Below, piece after piece: positions 45,939 through 55,406 of a stretch of DNA of 64,000 nucleotides. Within the stretch, counting starts at the first letter, position 1; each line of letters starts with the position of its first letter. The position numbers were made by a program, and so were the translations under genes. This DNA comes from CAWJAP01 sp963834365 (GTDB taxonomy: Bacteria; Acidobacteriota; Vicinamibacteria; Vicinamibacterales; Vicinamibacteraceae). The notes under the pieces are model-generated. The model was not told where the DNA came from and did no database searches. It saw only the letters and a list, made by a program, of their open reading frames with translations. The stretch lies in NCBI GenBank assembly GCA_963834365.1, contig CAWIBS010000035.1:1-64000 (forward strand), written 5' to 3'.

Positions 45939-47078
45939 TCAATCACAGACTTTTACGTCCGTCACCTCGATGGACACCGACTTGACGAGTGCGGACAGGC
46001 GCCGGCCGACCGCGATGTCGAGCCGCGCGACCGCGTCGCGCGTGACCTCGGCCAGCAGCAGGACGCGGCCGACGGCCATCTGCACGATGACGGACTCGAA
46101 CGCGGGGTCGGGGCTGACCGCCGACACCGTGCCGGACAATGCGTTGTGCAGGCTGAGGCCCGCCGGCTCGCCCGTCGCCAGGATCACTTCGCGCGCCGGG
46201 ATGCGGACCCGGACCGTGGTGCCTTCGGCGAGCGCAGATCGGGGCAGCGCACGATCGGGAGCGAGCGCCCGGTCGGGAGCGAGCAATGTGCCGCCGTCGA
46301 AGGCCAGCTCGACGAGGCCACGCGCCGGCAGGCGCCGTGTCACCCGGGCCTCGAAGACGCTTCCCAGGCCGACCGCGTCGCGCAGCCACGGCAGGTCGGG
46401 CCGGCCCGTCATCTCCGCCAGCGGACCGCAGGCCATGCCCCGCCCTCGCTCGAGAATCAGCAGGTGCGTCGCCAGTCGCACGACGTCCTCGAAATCGTGG
46501 GTCACGAGAACCACCGGGATGTGGAGCGTGCGTCGCAGCTCGTCGAGCTCGTCCTGCAGGCGCCGCCGCACCGTCCGGTCCACTGCCGCGAACGGCTCGT
46601 CGAGGAGCAGCACCGCCGGCTCCCGGGCGAGCGCCCGCGCCAGCGCCACCCGCTGCCGTTCCCCGCCCGAGAGCTGGTGCGGACGACGGTCCTGGTGCCC
46701 GTCGAGATGCACCAGGCGGAGGAGCTCGTCGGCCCGTGCGCCCCGCTCGGCGCGAGGCCGATGCCCGAGCGCGGCCATGACGTTCCCCCTTGCCGTCAGG
46801 TGCGGAAACAGCGCGTACTCCTGGAACACGAAGCCCACCGCACGTTGATGCGGCGGCACACACATCCCCGTTGCGCTGTCGCTCCAGACGCCCGATCCCG
46901 CATGGATGAAGGCGTCGGTCGGGCGGTAGAGTCCGGCAATGCTGCGCAGGATCGTGGTCTTGCCGCTGCCCGACGGCCCGAAGATGGCCAGGACGTCCCC
47001 GGGGTCGCATCCGAACTCGACGTCGAGCACAATCGGCGCCGCCTGGCGGAGGCGCACCGACAGACGGCGGTCAGCCAC
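45939..47078 (-). CDS. modC: Molybdate ABC transporter ATP-binding protein ModC
   Basis: The protein has 379 residues. The ABC ATPase domain has Walker A FGPSGSGKTTIL, Q-loop FVFQEYALFPHL, signature LSGGERQRVALARAL, Walker B VLLLDEPFAAVD and switch VLVTHDFEDVV. A C-terminal TOBE/molybdopterin-binding-like domain follows (ALSGTVSAVSPDPAFESVIVQMA ... SALVKSVSIEV), as in ModC. It overlaps modB by eight bases. It powers uptake of molybdate or tungstate. Confidence 0.9.
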   Translation of the reverse strand: MADRRLSVRLRQAAPIVLDVEFGCDPGDVLAIFGPSGSGKTTILRSIAGLYRPTDAFIHAGSGVWSDSATGMCVPPHQRAVGFVFQEYALFPHLTARGNVMAALGHRPRAERGARADELLRLVHLDGHQDRRPHQLSGGERQRVALARALAREPAVLLLDEPFAAVDRTVRRRLQDELDELRRTLHIPVVLVTHDFEDVVRLATHLLILERGRGMACGPLAEMTGRPDLPWLRDAVGLGSVFEARVTRRLPARGLVELAFDGGTLLAPDRALAPDRALPRSALAEGTTVRVRIPAREVILATGEPAGLSLHNALSGTVSAVSPDPAFESVIVQMAVGRVLLLAEVTRDAVARLDIAVGRRLSALVKSVSIEVTDVKVCD

Positions 47079-47739
47079 GCCGCGGGCCCACCCGGCGCGC
47101 CAGCGCCGTCGTCGTCATCAGCGTCGCCACCGCGATCGCGAGCAGCGTGGCGGCCATGACGCCGGCGCCGCGATCGTCGAACGCCTGCATGCGATCGTAG
47201 ATCGCGACGCTGAGCGTGCGGGTCTCGCCGGGCAGATTGCCGCCGACCATCAACACCACGCCGAACTCGCCGAGGGTGTGCGCAAAGGCGAGGATCGCGG
47301 CCGTGAGCATGCCTGGCCAGGCCAGCGGCGCTTCAATCCTGACGAAGCGCTGCCAGGGGGACAGGCCGCAGCAGGCCGCCGCGTCGCGGACGTCGGCTGG
47401 AATGGCCTCGAAGCCGCGTTGAATCGGCTGGACGACGAACGGGATGTTCGCGATCGCCGAGGCGAGCAGCAGCCCCTCGAACGAGAACGGCAGGGACTGC
47501 CCCACGGCGGCCTGGAAGGCCTGGCCGAGCGGCGACCGCGCGCCGAAGGTGACGAGGAGGTAGAAGCCGAGCACGGTCGGCGGCAGCACGAGCGGCACGG
47601 TCACCAGCGCCTCGACCAGCAGCTTGCCGCGGAATTCGTGCAGGGCGAGCAGGCGGCCGAACCAGATGCCGAACGGCAGCAGGATCGCGATCGTCCCGGC
47701 ACCTAGCCACAGCGAGACCCGCAGCGCCGGCCAGTCCAT
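47071..47739 (-). CDS. modB: Molybdate ABC transporter permease ModB
   Basis: The protein has 222 residues. It is a hydrophobic permease with five to six helices: LWLGAGTIAILLPFGIWFG, LLVEALVTVPLVLPPTVLGFYLLV, LLLASAIANIPFVVQPI and the EAA loop GFEAIPADVRDAAACCGLSPWQRFVRIEAPLAWPG (described in pieces), then ILAFAHTLGEFGVVLMVGGN. The HTLGEFG and PPTVLG stretches are characteristic of ModB. ATG 47739 lies five bases after the modA stop, and longer upstream frames are modA read out of frame. Confidence 0.92.
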   Translation of the reverse strand: MDWPALRVSLWLGAGTIAILLPFGIWFGRLLALHEFRGKLLVEALVTVPLVLPPTVLGFYLLVTFGARSPLGQAFQAAVGQSLPFSFEGLLLASAIANIPFVVQPIQRGFEAIPADVRDAAACCGLSPWQRFVRIEAPLAWPGMLTAAILAFAHTLGEFGVVLMVGGNLPGETRTLSVAIYDRMQAFDDRGAGVMAATLLAIAVATLMTTTALARRVGPRRG

Positions 47740-47744
47740 GGCGG

Positions 47745-48530
47745 TTACTGCGGCACTCCGTATCCATACCGCCGCAGAATGGTGCGCGCAGCATCGCTCT
47801 GCATGTAGGCGTAGAACTGCTCGCTGGTCGCGCCCGCGCGCTTGAGCAGCACCATGCGCTGGCGCAGCGGCGGATGGTCGGCGTCCGGAATGACCGCATA
47901 GCTGCCGCGATCGGCGAACCCCGGACCGAGCACGAGCGAATAGGCGATGAGGCCGCCGACGGCGTTGCCGGTCGTCGCGAACTGGGCCGCCTGGGCAATC
48001 GTATCGCCAAGGACCAGGTGCGGCCGAAGCGTGTCCCACAGTCCGCGCCGCCGCAGCACGACCTCCGCGGCTTTGCCGTACGGCGCCACCTCGGGATTGG
48101 CGATCGCGAATCTGCTCACGCCGCCGGCCTTCGCCAGACGGGCCAGACCGTCCAGCCGCTCGTCCACCGCCAGGGGCGAGCCGGCGGGCGCGAAGATCAC
48201 CAGGCGGCCGACCGCATATACCGCGCCCGCGTCACGGGTCAGGCCGGCGGCGCTCAGCTGGTTGGGAAACGCTTCGTCGGCCGCGAGGAACAGCTCGAAT
48301 GGTGCCCCGTCGCGGATCTGCCGCGTCAGCGTGCCCGAGGCGCCGAACACGACCTCGACGCGCGTGCCGCGATCGCGCGCGAACTGATCGGCAATCTCGG
48401 TGAGCGCGACGTTGAGATTGGCCGCCGCGGCGACGGTGGGCGGCCGTTGCGCGCGCAGCTCCGATCGCGGATCCGCAGCGACCCAGAGCGCGACCAACGA
48501 CAGCAGCAGGCCATGGAGGCGGCGTGACAT
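47745..48530 (-). CDS. modA: Molybdate ABC transporter substrate-binding protein ModA
   Basis: The protein has 261 residues. A leader (GLLLSLVALWVAADPRSEL) precedes a type II periplasmic binding fold with the ModA motifs VAAAANLNVALTEIA, VVFGASGTLTRQI, PFELFLAADEAFP, RFAIANPEVAPYGKAA and GNAVGGLIAYSL. It binds molybdate or tungstate oxyanions in the periplasm and delivers them to ModB. It is the first gene of modABC and diverges from the HTH-TOBE regulator. Confidence 0.92.
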   Translation of the reverse strand: MSRRLHGLLLSLVALWVAADPRSELRAQRPPTVAAAANLNVALTEIADQFARDRGTRVEVVFGASGTLTRQIRDGAPFELFLAADEAFPNQLSAAGLTRDAGAVYAVGRLVIFAPAGSPLAVDERLDGLARLAKAGGVSRFAIANPEVAPYGKAAEVVLRRRGLWDTLRPHLVLGDTIAQAAQFATTGNAVGGLIAYSLVLGPGFADRGSYAVIPDADHPPLRQRMVLLKRAGATSEQFYAYMQSDAARTILRRYGYGVPQ

Positions 48531-48564
48531 GAGCTCGAACGCGATCCGAACTGTACCAAACAGG

Positions 48565-48596
48565 CTGCCAAATTCGACTCACAATGATACAATTCG
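48565..48596. promoter_or_regulatory. Divergent mod control region: -10-like box and AATTCG direct repeats
   Basis: In the 93 bp between modA and the regulator, AATTCG occurs at 48571-48576 and again at 48591-48596, exactly 20 bp (two helical turns) apart. TACAAT (48588-48593) could be a -10 box for the regulator, with CTGCCA (48565-48570) 17 bases upstream. The region is AT-rich compared with its surroundings. Confidence 0.4.
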
Positions 48597-48623
48597 CATC
48601 GATTTTCTGCTAACAGGAGGCAG

Positions 48624-49085
48624 ATGACGCTCCTGACTGTGCGAGCGGCGGCCGGGCAGCTCGGGGTCGCGTATTCGACCTTGAAGCGATGGGTGCACAC
48701 GGGCCGGGTGCGGACGACGCGCACGGAAGGTGGGCACCATCGCATATCCGACGCCGAGATCGGCCGCCTGCAGGCGCGGGCGGCGCCCGACGCGCGACGG
48801 CGCACGCCGCGCGGCGACGACGACGAGACCCTGGCTGGCCTGAGCGCCCGCAATCGCCTGCACGGCTTCATCGACGAGGTCCGTGTTGACGGCTTGCTCG
48901 CGCAGGTGCGGCTGCGGGTCGGCGATCAGTCGCTCACGGCGGTGATCACCGCGGACGCCGCGCGGGCCCTGAAGCTGCGACGCGGCGACGATGCCGTCGC
49001 GGTCATCAAGTCCACGGAGGTGATGATTGCGACCGCCGGAGGTGCAAGGCCTCGCAGGAAGTCCCGCAAACGCGCGTCACGGTGA
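48624..49085 (+). CDS. HTH-TOBE molybdate-responsive regulator (ModE-like by role)
   Basis: The protein has 153 residues. The N-terminus is an excisionase/MerR-type winged helix (LLTVRAAAGQLGVAYSTLKRWVHTGRVRTTRTEGGHHRI). The C-terminus is a molybdate-binding TOBE (Mop) domain (LSARNRLHGFIDEVRVDGLLAQVRLRVG ... KLRRGDDAVAVIKSTEVMIA). The last 20 residues are very basic. AGGAGG at 48615-48620 stands three bases before the CAG preceding ATG 48624. Its divergent position next to modABC suggests it senses oxyanion and regulates the operon. It differs from classical ModE, which has a LysR-type HTH and two TOBE domains. Confidence 0.86.
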   Translation: MTLLTVRAAAGQLGVAYSTLKRWVHTGRVRTTRTEGGHHRISDAEIGRLQARAAPDARRRTPRGDDDETLAGLSARNRLHGFIDEVRVDGLLAQVRLRVGDQSLTAVITADAARALKLRRGDDAVAVIKSTEVMIATAGGARPRRKSRKRASR

Positions 49086-49089
49086 CGTC

Positions 49090-49236
49090 AACAGTCCGGC
49101 TGAAGCCGGACACTACGACGTTGTTCACCAGCGTTGACGTAGTGTCCGGCTCGCGACAGCTCCCCTCATGCTGACGTAGTGTCCGGCTCGCGATAGCTCA
49201 CGTCATGCTGACGTAGTGTCCGGCTTCAGCCGGACC
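49090..49236. repeat. Array of GTAGTGTCCGGC hairpin units and half units
   Basis: A complete unit GTCCGGC-TGAA-GCCGGAC-ACTACG (from about 49090) is followed by two truncated units that keep only GACGTAGTGTCCGGCTCGCGA, each ending in a short CTCA sequence, and then another full unit with a TTCA loop. The spacing is about 45 bp. This is the densest cluster of the family in the window. Confidence 0.85.
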
Positions 49237-49297
49237 GGGAAGCAGCCCCAGTGCGCAGCCCCGGAGTCCCACCTCGGGGAAACAGCCCGCTGTCTCG

Positions 49298-49380
49298 AGT
49301 CGCCGTTCCAGCCGTTCCAGCCGCTCCAGTCGCCCAGTCCCCCAGTCCCAGTCCCCAGTCGCCAGCCCCACCTCCGCGCT
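49298..49380. repeat. CCAGT pentamer tract
   Basis: Degenerate CCAG(T/C) pentamers (GTTCCAGCCGTTCCAG, CCCAGTCCCCAGT) run for about 80 bp. On the other strand this reads ACTGG, related to the CTGGT tract at 1.2 kb. No ORF is supported here. Confidence 0.65.
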
Positions 49381-49444
49381 CCTGCCAAACGGATCGGACC
49401 CGGTACTCGTCTAAGCCCAGAGTTCACTTGTGTGGACAACGGGC

Positions 49445-49505
49445 CCGCCAAGGTGGCGCCGGGCTTCAGCCCGGCCAGCGCGGGCCCGGGCAGGCCTAAA
49501 GGCCT
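49445..49505. repeat. Two short hairpins upstream of the first ADOP permease
   Basis: GCCGGGC-TTCA-GCCCGGC (about 49457-49475) and CAGGCC-TAAA-GGCCTG (about 49491-49506) lie just before the permease gene. They are further members of the small hairpin family with different stems. Confidence 0.75.
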
Positions 49506-49544
49506 GCGCCACATGAGACTCACCGGCCGCAGGGGGATCAGACA

Positions 49545-52113
49545 TTGGGCACACTCATCGGCGAACTCCGCTACGCGCTGCGACAGTTCTGGGTCGCGCG
49601 CATCTTCACGGCCACCGCGGTCCTGACGCTCGCGCTCGGCATCGGCGGCACCACCGCCATCTTCACGCTCATCCACGCGGTCATGCTGCGCTCGCTGCCG
49701 GTCGGCGATCCGTCGCGCCTCTACCGCGTCGGCGACGGCAACTCCTGCTGCGTGCAGGGCGGTCCACAGGATCGCTGGGGGATGTTCTCGTTTCCGCTGT
49801 TCGAGCGGCTGAAGGCCGAGATGCCGGAGTTCGAGGAGGTCACGGCGTTTCAGGCCGGCGGCGCGCGCCTCAGCGTGAGACGCCAGGACGTGCGACACGA
49901 CGGCGAGGCCGCTGCGCTCCGAGTACGTCACCGGCAACTACTTCTCGACGCTCGGCGTCGGCGCCTTCGGCGGCCGCGTCTTCACCGCCGCCGACGACAC
50001 GCCGGCGGCGCGACCGGTGGTCGTGCTGAGCCATCACGTCTGGCAGGGCACCTACGGCGGCGATCCCTCGATCGTCGGCGCCACGCTCTTCGTCGAGGGG
50101 CAGCCGTTCACCGTCGCCGGTGTCACGCCGCCGGGATTCTTCGGCGAAACGCTGCGCGGCGACCCGCCGGATCTCTGGATTCCGCTCCAGCAGGAACCGC
50201 TGATCAACGGCGACACCTCGATCCTCCGCCAGCCCGTCTCCGCGTGGCTGCGCGTGATCGGCCGGCTGCGTCCGGGCGCGACGACCGACGGCATGGGCCC
50301 GCGGCTGACCGGCATCCTCCACCAGTGGATGCAGCACGACTCCGGCTACCCGGCGAACTGGATGCCCGACATCATCCAGGCTCTGCCCAAGCAGGTCATC
50401 ACCGTCGTGCCGGCCGGCGCCGGCGTCGGCATCATGAAGGAGCAGTACGGACGCAGCCTGCAGATTCTGCTCGGCGTGTGCGGGCTGGTGCTCCTCATCG
50501 CCTGCGCCAACGTCGCGAACCTGCTGCTCGCCCGCGCCGTCGCGCGGCGCGGTCAGACCGCCGTCCGGCTCGCGCTGGGCGCATCGCGCCGGCAGATCGT
50601 CACGCAGGCGCTCGTCGAGAGCGTCCTGCTCGCGCGTCGCCGGCGGCATCGCCGGGCTCGTCGTCGCGATCGGCGACGGCGCGCCTGCTGCTGGCGCTCG
50701 CGTTTGCCGGCGCGACCTTCCTGCCGATCGACACGCGTCCGGCGCCGATGGTCCTGGCGTTCGCGTTCGGCCTCGCGCTCGTCACCGGCATCGTCTTCGG
50801 CGCCGCGCCGGCGTGGTTCGCGACGCGCACCGATCCGATCGACGCGCTCCGCGGCGCCGGCCGCAGCACCGGCGATCACTCGTCGTTCGCGCGCAAGGCG
50901 CTCCTCGTCGTGCAGGCGACGCTTTCGGTCGTGCTCGTCGCCGGATCGACGATGCTGGCGCGCAGCCTCGGCAACCTGGAAAGCCAGGACTTCGGCTTCG
51001 AGATTCCGGGGCGCGTCCTGGTGGCAGTTGAACCGGCCGCCGGCGACCTACACGGCCGAGAAGCTCGCGGCGCTCTATCGCGACGATCGAGGAGCGGCTG
51101 AATCGCCTGCCGGGCGTGCAGGGATCGGGGCTCGCGCTCTACAACCCGCTCACCGACAACTGGGGCGAGCTGGTGCTGGTCGCCGGCCAACCGCTCCCGA
51201 AGCCGGGGGAGCAGGCCGGCGCGTCGTGGGATCGCGTCAGCGCGAACTACCTGCAGAACCTCGGCGTCAAGCTCGTGCGCGGACGGCACTTCACCGCCGC
51301 CGACAACGAGACATCGGAGAACGTCGCGGTCGTGAACGAAGCGTTCGTCCGCCGGTTCTTCAAGAGCGACGAGGATCCGATCGATCGAGCACTTCGGCCT
51401 CGACCTGCCGGAGAACGTCAACACCTACCGCATCGTCGGCATCGTGCGCGATGCGAAGTTCGCGGGGTTCGCGCTCGACCGGCCCGCGCGGCCGATGTTC
51501 TTCGTGGCGCTCGCGCAGACCGTCGACTACGAGAACCCGATGATGAAGCGTCTCGAGGCCCAGTCGCACTTCGTCCGCGGGCTGCTGCTGGTCACGAACA
51601 TGCCGCCAGGCGTCGCTCGAGCCGCAGGTCAAGCGGGCGCTCGCCGAAGTCGATCCGAACCTGACCGTGACGAGCGTCAGGACGCTGCAGCAGCAGGTGG
51701 ATCGCTCGTTCGATCAGCAGCGCGCCGTCGCGAGCCTCGCCGGGCTGTTCGGCATCGTCGCGCTGGTGCTCGCCGCAATCGGCCTGTACGGCGTGACGGC
51801 CTACAGCGTCGCGCAGCGCACGAACGAGATCGGCATCCGGATGGCGCTCGGCGCCGATCGGCGGGAAGGTGATCGAGATGGTGCTGCACGGCGCGTTCCG
51901 CCGCGTCGCTGATCGGCCTCGTGCTCGGGCTGCCGCTCGCGGTCGGCGCCGGCCGCCTGCTCTCGGCGCAGCTGTATGGCGTGCAGTTCTGGGATCCGCT
52001 GGCGCTCGGCGTCGGCGCCGGTGTCGCTCGCCGCGTGCGCGTTCGTCGCGGCCATCATCCCGGCCGCGCGCGCGGCGTCGATTTCGCCACTGAGCGCGCT
52101 TCGCACCGAATAG
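49545..52113 (+). CDS. ADOP-family FtsX/MacB-type permease, first (many frameshifts)
   Basis: This is an integral membrane protein of about 850 residues of the acidobacterial duplicated orphan permease type. It has an N-terminal ELRYALRQF with a first helix (LTLALGIGGTTAIFTLIHAV), a MacB-like periplasmic domain (VVVLSHHVWQGTYGGD, TVAGVTPPGF), an FtsX core (LLGVCGLVLLIACANVANLLLARA), and a second periplasmic domain and FtsX core (GLFGIVALVLAAIGLYGVTAYSVAQRTNEIGIRMALGA), ending AASISPLSALRTE. The start is TTG 49545 behind AGGGGGA. The frame breaks near 49910, 50640-50690, 51030, 51090, 51385, 51615, 51860, 51905 and 52020, all inside conserved motifs. No ATPase partner is adjacent, as is usual for orphan ADOPs. 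Confidence 0.83.
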
Positions 52114-52147
52114 AATCGTGAGCTCGAGCCGGCTCGCGGGAGGACCA

Positions 52148-54611
52148 ATGCAGGTATTGGACGATCTCCGCCACGCTCTCCGCGCGCTCCGGAGTCATGC
52201 GGGCTCGACGCTGGTCATCGTCGCCTCTCTGGCCATCGGCATCGGCGCCAACACCGCCATCTTCAGCGTCGCCAATGCGCTGCTGCTGAAGCCACTGCCC
52301 TATCCCGATCCGGACCGGCTCGCCGCGCTCTGGTTGCGCTCGCCCGGGATCAACATTCCGCAGGACTGGCCGTCGCCGGGCCAGTACATCGACATCCTGA
52401 CGGAGAACCGCTCGTTCGAGGCGCTGTCGATCTCGCGCGGCCGCAGCGGCACGCTGATCCACGGCGACCGGCCCGAGCGCATCCAGGTGCTGCAGACCTC
52501 GTCGAACCTCTTTCCGATGCTCGGGGCGCGGCCGTTGCACGGCCGGCTGTTCCTGCCCGACGAGGACGTGCCGGGCAAGCCGCTGACCGTGGTGCTGAGC
52601 CACCACTACTGGACGCGCATGTTCGCCGGCGATACCGGCGTGGTCGGCCGGAGCATCACGCTGAACGGCGTCGGCGCCGGAGGGGGCGACACCAAGAACC
52701 AGTTCACGGTGGTCGGCGTCCTCGGCCCCGACTTCCTGCTGAACAACGAGGTGATGCAGACGGTCGCGAGCCTCGAGCAACTCGACGCCTTCCTCCCGCT
52801 GCCGCTCGGCGCCGACGCGGTCAAGCGCCGGGGCGACGAGAACTTCAACCTGATGGCGCGGCTGAAGCCGGGCGTGACGATGGCGCAGGCGCAGGCCGAC
52901 ATCACCATGATCGCGGCGCGGATCCGCGACAAGGACAAGCGCGACCGGACATTCACGATCAGCGTCGTGCCGCTGCGCGATCAGGTCGTCGGCAACGTCC
53001 GGCGGACGGTGCTGGTGCTCTTCGGATCGGTCGCGCTCGTGCTGCTGGTCGCCTGCGCGAACGTCGCCAACCTCCTGCTCACGCGCGCCAGCGGCCGGCA
53101 GAAGGAAGTGGCCATCCGGACGGCGCTCGGCGCGTCGTGGCGCCAGGTCGTGGGTCAACTGCTGACGGAGAGCGTGCTGCTCGGCGTGCTCGGCGGAGCC
53201 ATCGGTCTGGTGCTCGCCCAGGCAGGCCTGTTCGTGGTTCGCCAACTGAACCCGGGCAACATTCCGCGTCTGGACGCCATCCGGATCGATCCAACCGTCC
53301 TGGCCTTCACCTTTGTGGTGTCGCTGCTCACCGGCATCGTCTTCGGCCTGGCGCCCGCGATTCGAGCCGCCGGTGTGAATCTGACGAGGGCGTTGAATGC
53401 CAGCGGCCGCAGCGGGCAGGGCGACGGCGGCTTCGGCAGCACGCGCCTGCGGCTGCGCAGCCTGCTCGTCGTCTCTGAACTGGCCCTGTCGCTGATGCTC
53501 CTCATCGGGGCCGGGCTCCTGGTGCGCAGCTTCGTGCGGCTGCAGGCCGTGCCGCCGGGGTTCAATCCGGACCAGGTCGTCTCGATGCGGCTCGGTTCGA
53601 GCGGCCGTCAGTTCGCCACGCCGCAGGCCGCCAGGGAGTTCTACCGTCAGATCGGCGATCGCATCGCCGCCGTCCCCGGCGTGATGGTTCGCGGCGCGGT
53701 ATCGTCGCTGCCGTTCACCTCCTCGGTGGGCTGGGGGTCGATCAACGTCGAGGGCTTCCAGCCGCAGCCCGGCCAGGAACTGCAGGTCGACATTCGCGCC
53801 GCATCGCCCGATTACTTCCGGACGATGCAGATTGCGCTGGTGCGGGGACGAAGCTTTGCGAGCGACGACACGATTCCTGACGCGCAGCCGGTGGCGATCG
53901 TGGACCGTCAGTTCGCGCGCCGCTTCTGGCCGGCCGGCGACGCCATCGGCAAACACGTGTGGTTCGATCCCAAGCGCCGCATGGCCATCGTCGGCGTCGT
54001 CGACACGGTGAAACAGTACGGACTGGAGATCGACGGCCGGATCGTCGTCTACCTGCCCTCGGCCGGCGCGCTCAACTACCAGGTCGTGCGCACGGCGTCG
54101 AGCGAGCCCGCCTCGGTGGCGGCGGCTGTCACGCGCGCGATTCATGCCGTCGATCCGACCATCCCGGTCTACGACGTCCGGACGATGACCGATCGCATGT
54201 CCGAGTCGATGGCGCGGCAGCGATTCGCGACGCTCATGCTGGGCGCGTTCGCCGGCTTCTCGCTGCTCCTGGCCGTGATCGGTGTCTACGGCGTGGTGTC
54301 GTACCTGGTGGCGCAGGGCCGGCACGAGATCGGCATCCGGATGGCCCTGGGGGCGCCGCGTGGCCGCATCCTGACGATGGTGGTGCGGGTGGGCCTGGAG
54401 CTGACCGTGGCCGGGGTCGTGCTGGGTCTCCTGGGCGCATACGCACTGACGCGCGTGATGGCGGCGCTGCTGTTCGGCACCAGCGCCGACCGACCTGGCC
54501 ACGTTCGCCATCGTCCCCATCCTCTTGACGGTGGTGGCGCTGGTGGCGTGCCTGGTCCCTGCACGACGCGCGGCAACAGTGGACCCGCAGGTGGCGCTGC
54601 GGGTGGACTGA
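52148..54611 (+). CDS. ADOP-family FtsX/MacB-type permease, second (one frameshift at the end)
   Basis: The protein has about 820 residues. The architecture is the same as in the preceding gene: DDLRHALRALRSH, first helix LAIGIGANTAIFSVANALLLKPLPYPDPDRL (in pieces), MacB-like periplasmic domain, first FtsX core (FGSVALVLLVACANVANLLLTRASGRQKEVAIRTALGA), second core after residue 430, and a final QGRHEIGIRMALGAPRGRIL motif. A single shift near 54490 breaks TSATDLATFAIVPILLTVVALVACLVPARRAATVDPQVALRVD, which is otherwise intact. GGGAGGA precedes ATG 52148. It may export or sense lipoproteins, peptides or antimicrobials by analogy with MacB, but this is unproven. Confidence 0.87.
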
Positions 54612-54616
54612 CTGTC

Positions 54617-55201
54617 CTATCCCCCGCCGGTCGACGCAATCAGCTTGATGCGAAACTTCACCGGCCGGCCCTCATCCGGGTTCTGATAGCGCGCGACGAC
54701 GGCGCCGCTCTGATCGAGGAGCTCGATCTTGGCGATCTGGAACCGCTGCTTGCGCCCTTCATGCACGAAGCCCTCGTGCACCCAGACGTCGCCTCTCTTG
54801 ACCAACTGCCCGCGCTTCACCGCGATTCTCAGCCCATCGTCCGTCCTCGACAGCACGACCGCGTCGGCGAGGGTCGTGGTGCCGGCGATCCGCAAGTCGA
54901 TGCGAAGGCCGCGAACCCCGCCATGCTTGAGCGGTTCGCGCAACTCCAGCTCCTGCTCGTCGTCAGTGGAGCGGTAGACGCCGACCTCGGCGTCCGTTGG
55001 CTGATGATTCCACACGAATTCGAAACCAGTGGACCGCACCTCCCCGGCCCACGGCTCGATCTCGAGCGACCCGTCGCGAATGACGAGCACGGCCTCGCCG
55101 CCGATCCGCTCGTAGAACCACCAGAAGGCAACACCACCGAGCAGGAGGAGGAGCAACGAGCCGAGCAGGAGGCGGATCGGACCGATGGCGTGTGTGGACA
55201 C
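54617..55201 (-). CDS. Membrane-anchored protein of unknown function
   Basis: The protein has 194 residues and I do not recognise the family. It starts with GTG 55201 and has one N-terminal membrane helix with a leucine-rich core (IRLLLGSLLLLLLGGVAFWWFY). A soluble, charged, beta-rich domain follows (VLVIRDGSLEIEPWAGEVRSTGFEFVW, LELREPLKHGGVRGLRIDLR, KRFQIAKIELLDQSGAVVARYQNPDEGRPVKFRIKLI, quoted in pieces) and it ends GGG. It probably sits on the periplasmic face. It converges with the second permease (five-base gap), and its upstream side is occupied by a large palindromic element. Confidence 0.65.
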   Translation of the reverse strand: MSTHAIGPIRLLLGSLLLLLLGGVAFWWFYERIGGEAVLVIRDGSLEIEPWAGEVRSTGFEFVWNHQPTDAEVGVYRSTDDEQELELREPLKHGGVRGLRIDLRIAGTTTLADAVVLSRTDDGLRIAVKRGQLVKRGDVWVHEGFVHEGRKQRFQIAKIELLDQSGAVVARYQNPDEGRPVKFRIKLIASTGGG

Positions 55202-55220
55202 GGGTCACTCCTGGCACAGG

Positions 55221-55406
55221 AGGAAACAGAGGGGACGGAGGGAACGGTTTTAACACAAAGCAACAAAGGAACGGAGGCGAACGGAGAAATCTTTGTACAA
55301 ACAAAAGCTCTTCTCTGTTCGTCTCCGTTCCTCCGTTGCTCTGTGTTAAGACCGTTCCCTCCGTCCCCTCCGTCCCCTCCGTCCCCTCCGTCCCCTCCGT
55401 TCCCTC
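55221..55406. repeat. Large palindromic element, copy 2, with 9-bp tandem arm extension
   Basis: The left arm (GGGGACGGAGGGAACGG, TTTTAACACAAAGCAAC) pairs with the right arm (GTTGCTCTGTGTTAAGACC, GTTCCCTCCGTCCCC). The centre is AT-rich (TCTTTGTACAAACAAAAGC). The right arm continues as a tandem of the 9-mer GTCCCCTCC repeated four times up to the stop codon of the metalloprotease gene. Arms match copies 1, 3 and 4, and the centre does not. Confidence 0.9.

Noticed and set aside
49090..49236. Regularly spaced repeats resembling a CRISPR array
   Set aside because: Units are palindromic, of unequal length, spaced by similar rather than unique sequence, and no cas gene is nearby.
52055..54520. 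Open frame of about 820 codons on the minus strand opposite the second ADOP permease
   Set aside because: It mirrors a clear FtsX/MacB-type gene and its translation is a low-complexity Arg/His/Ala-rich product typical of antisense frames.
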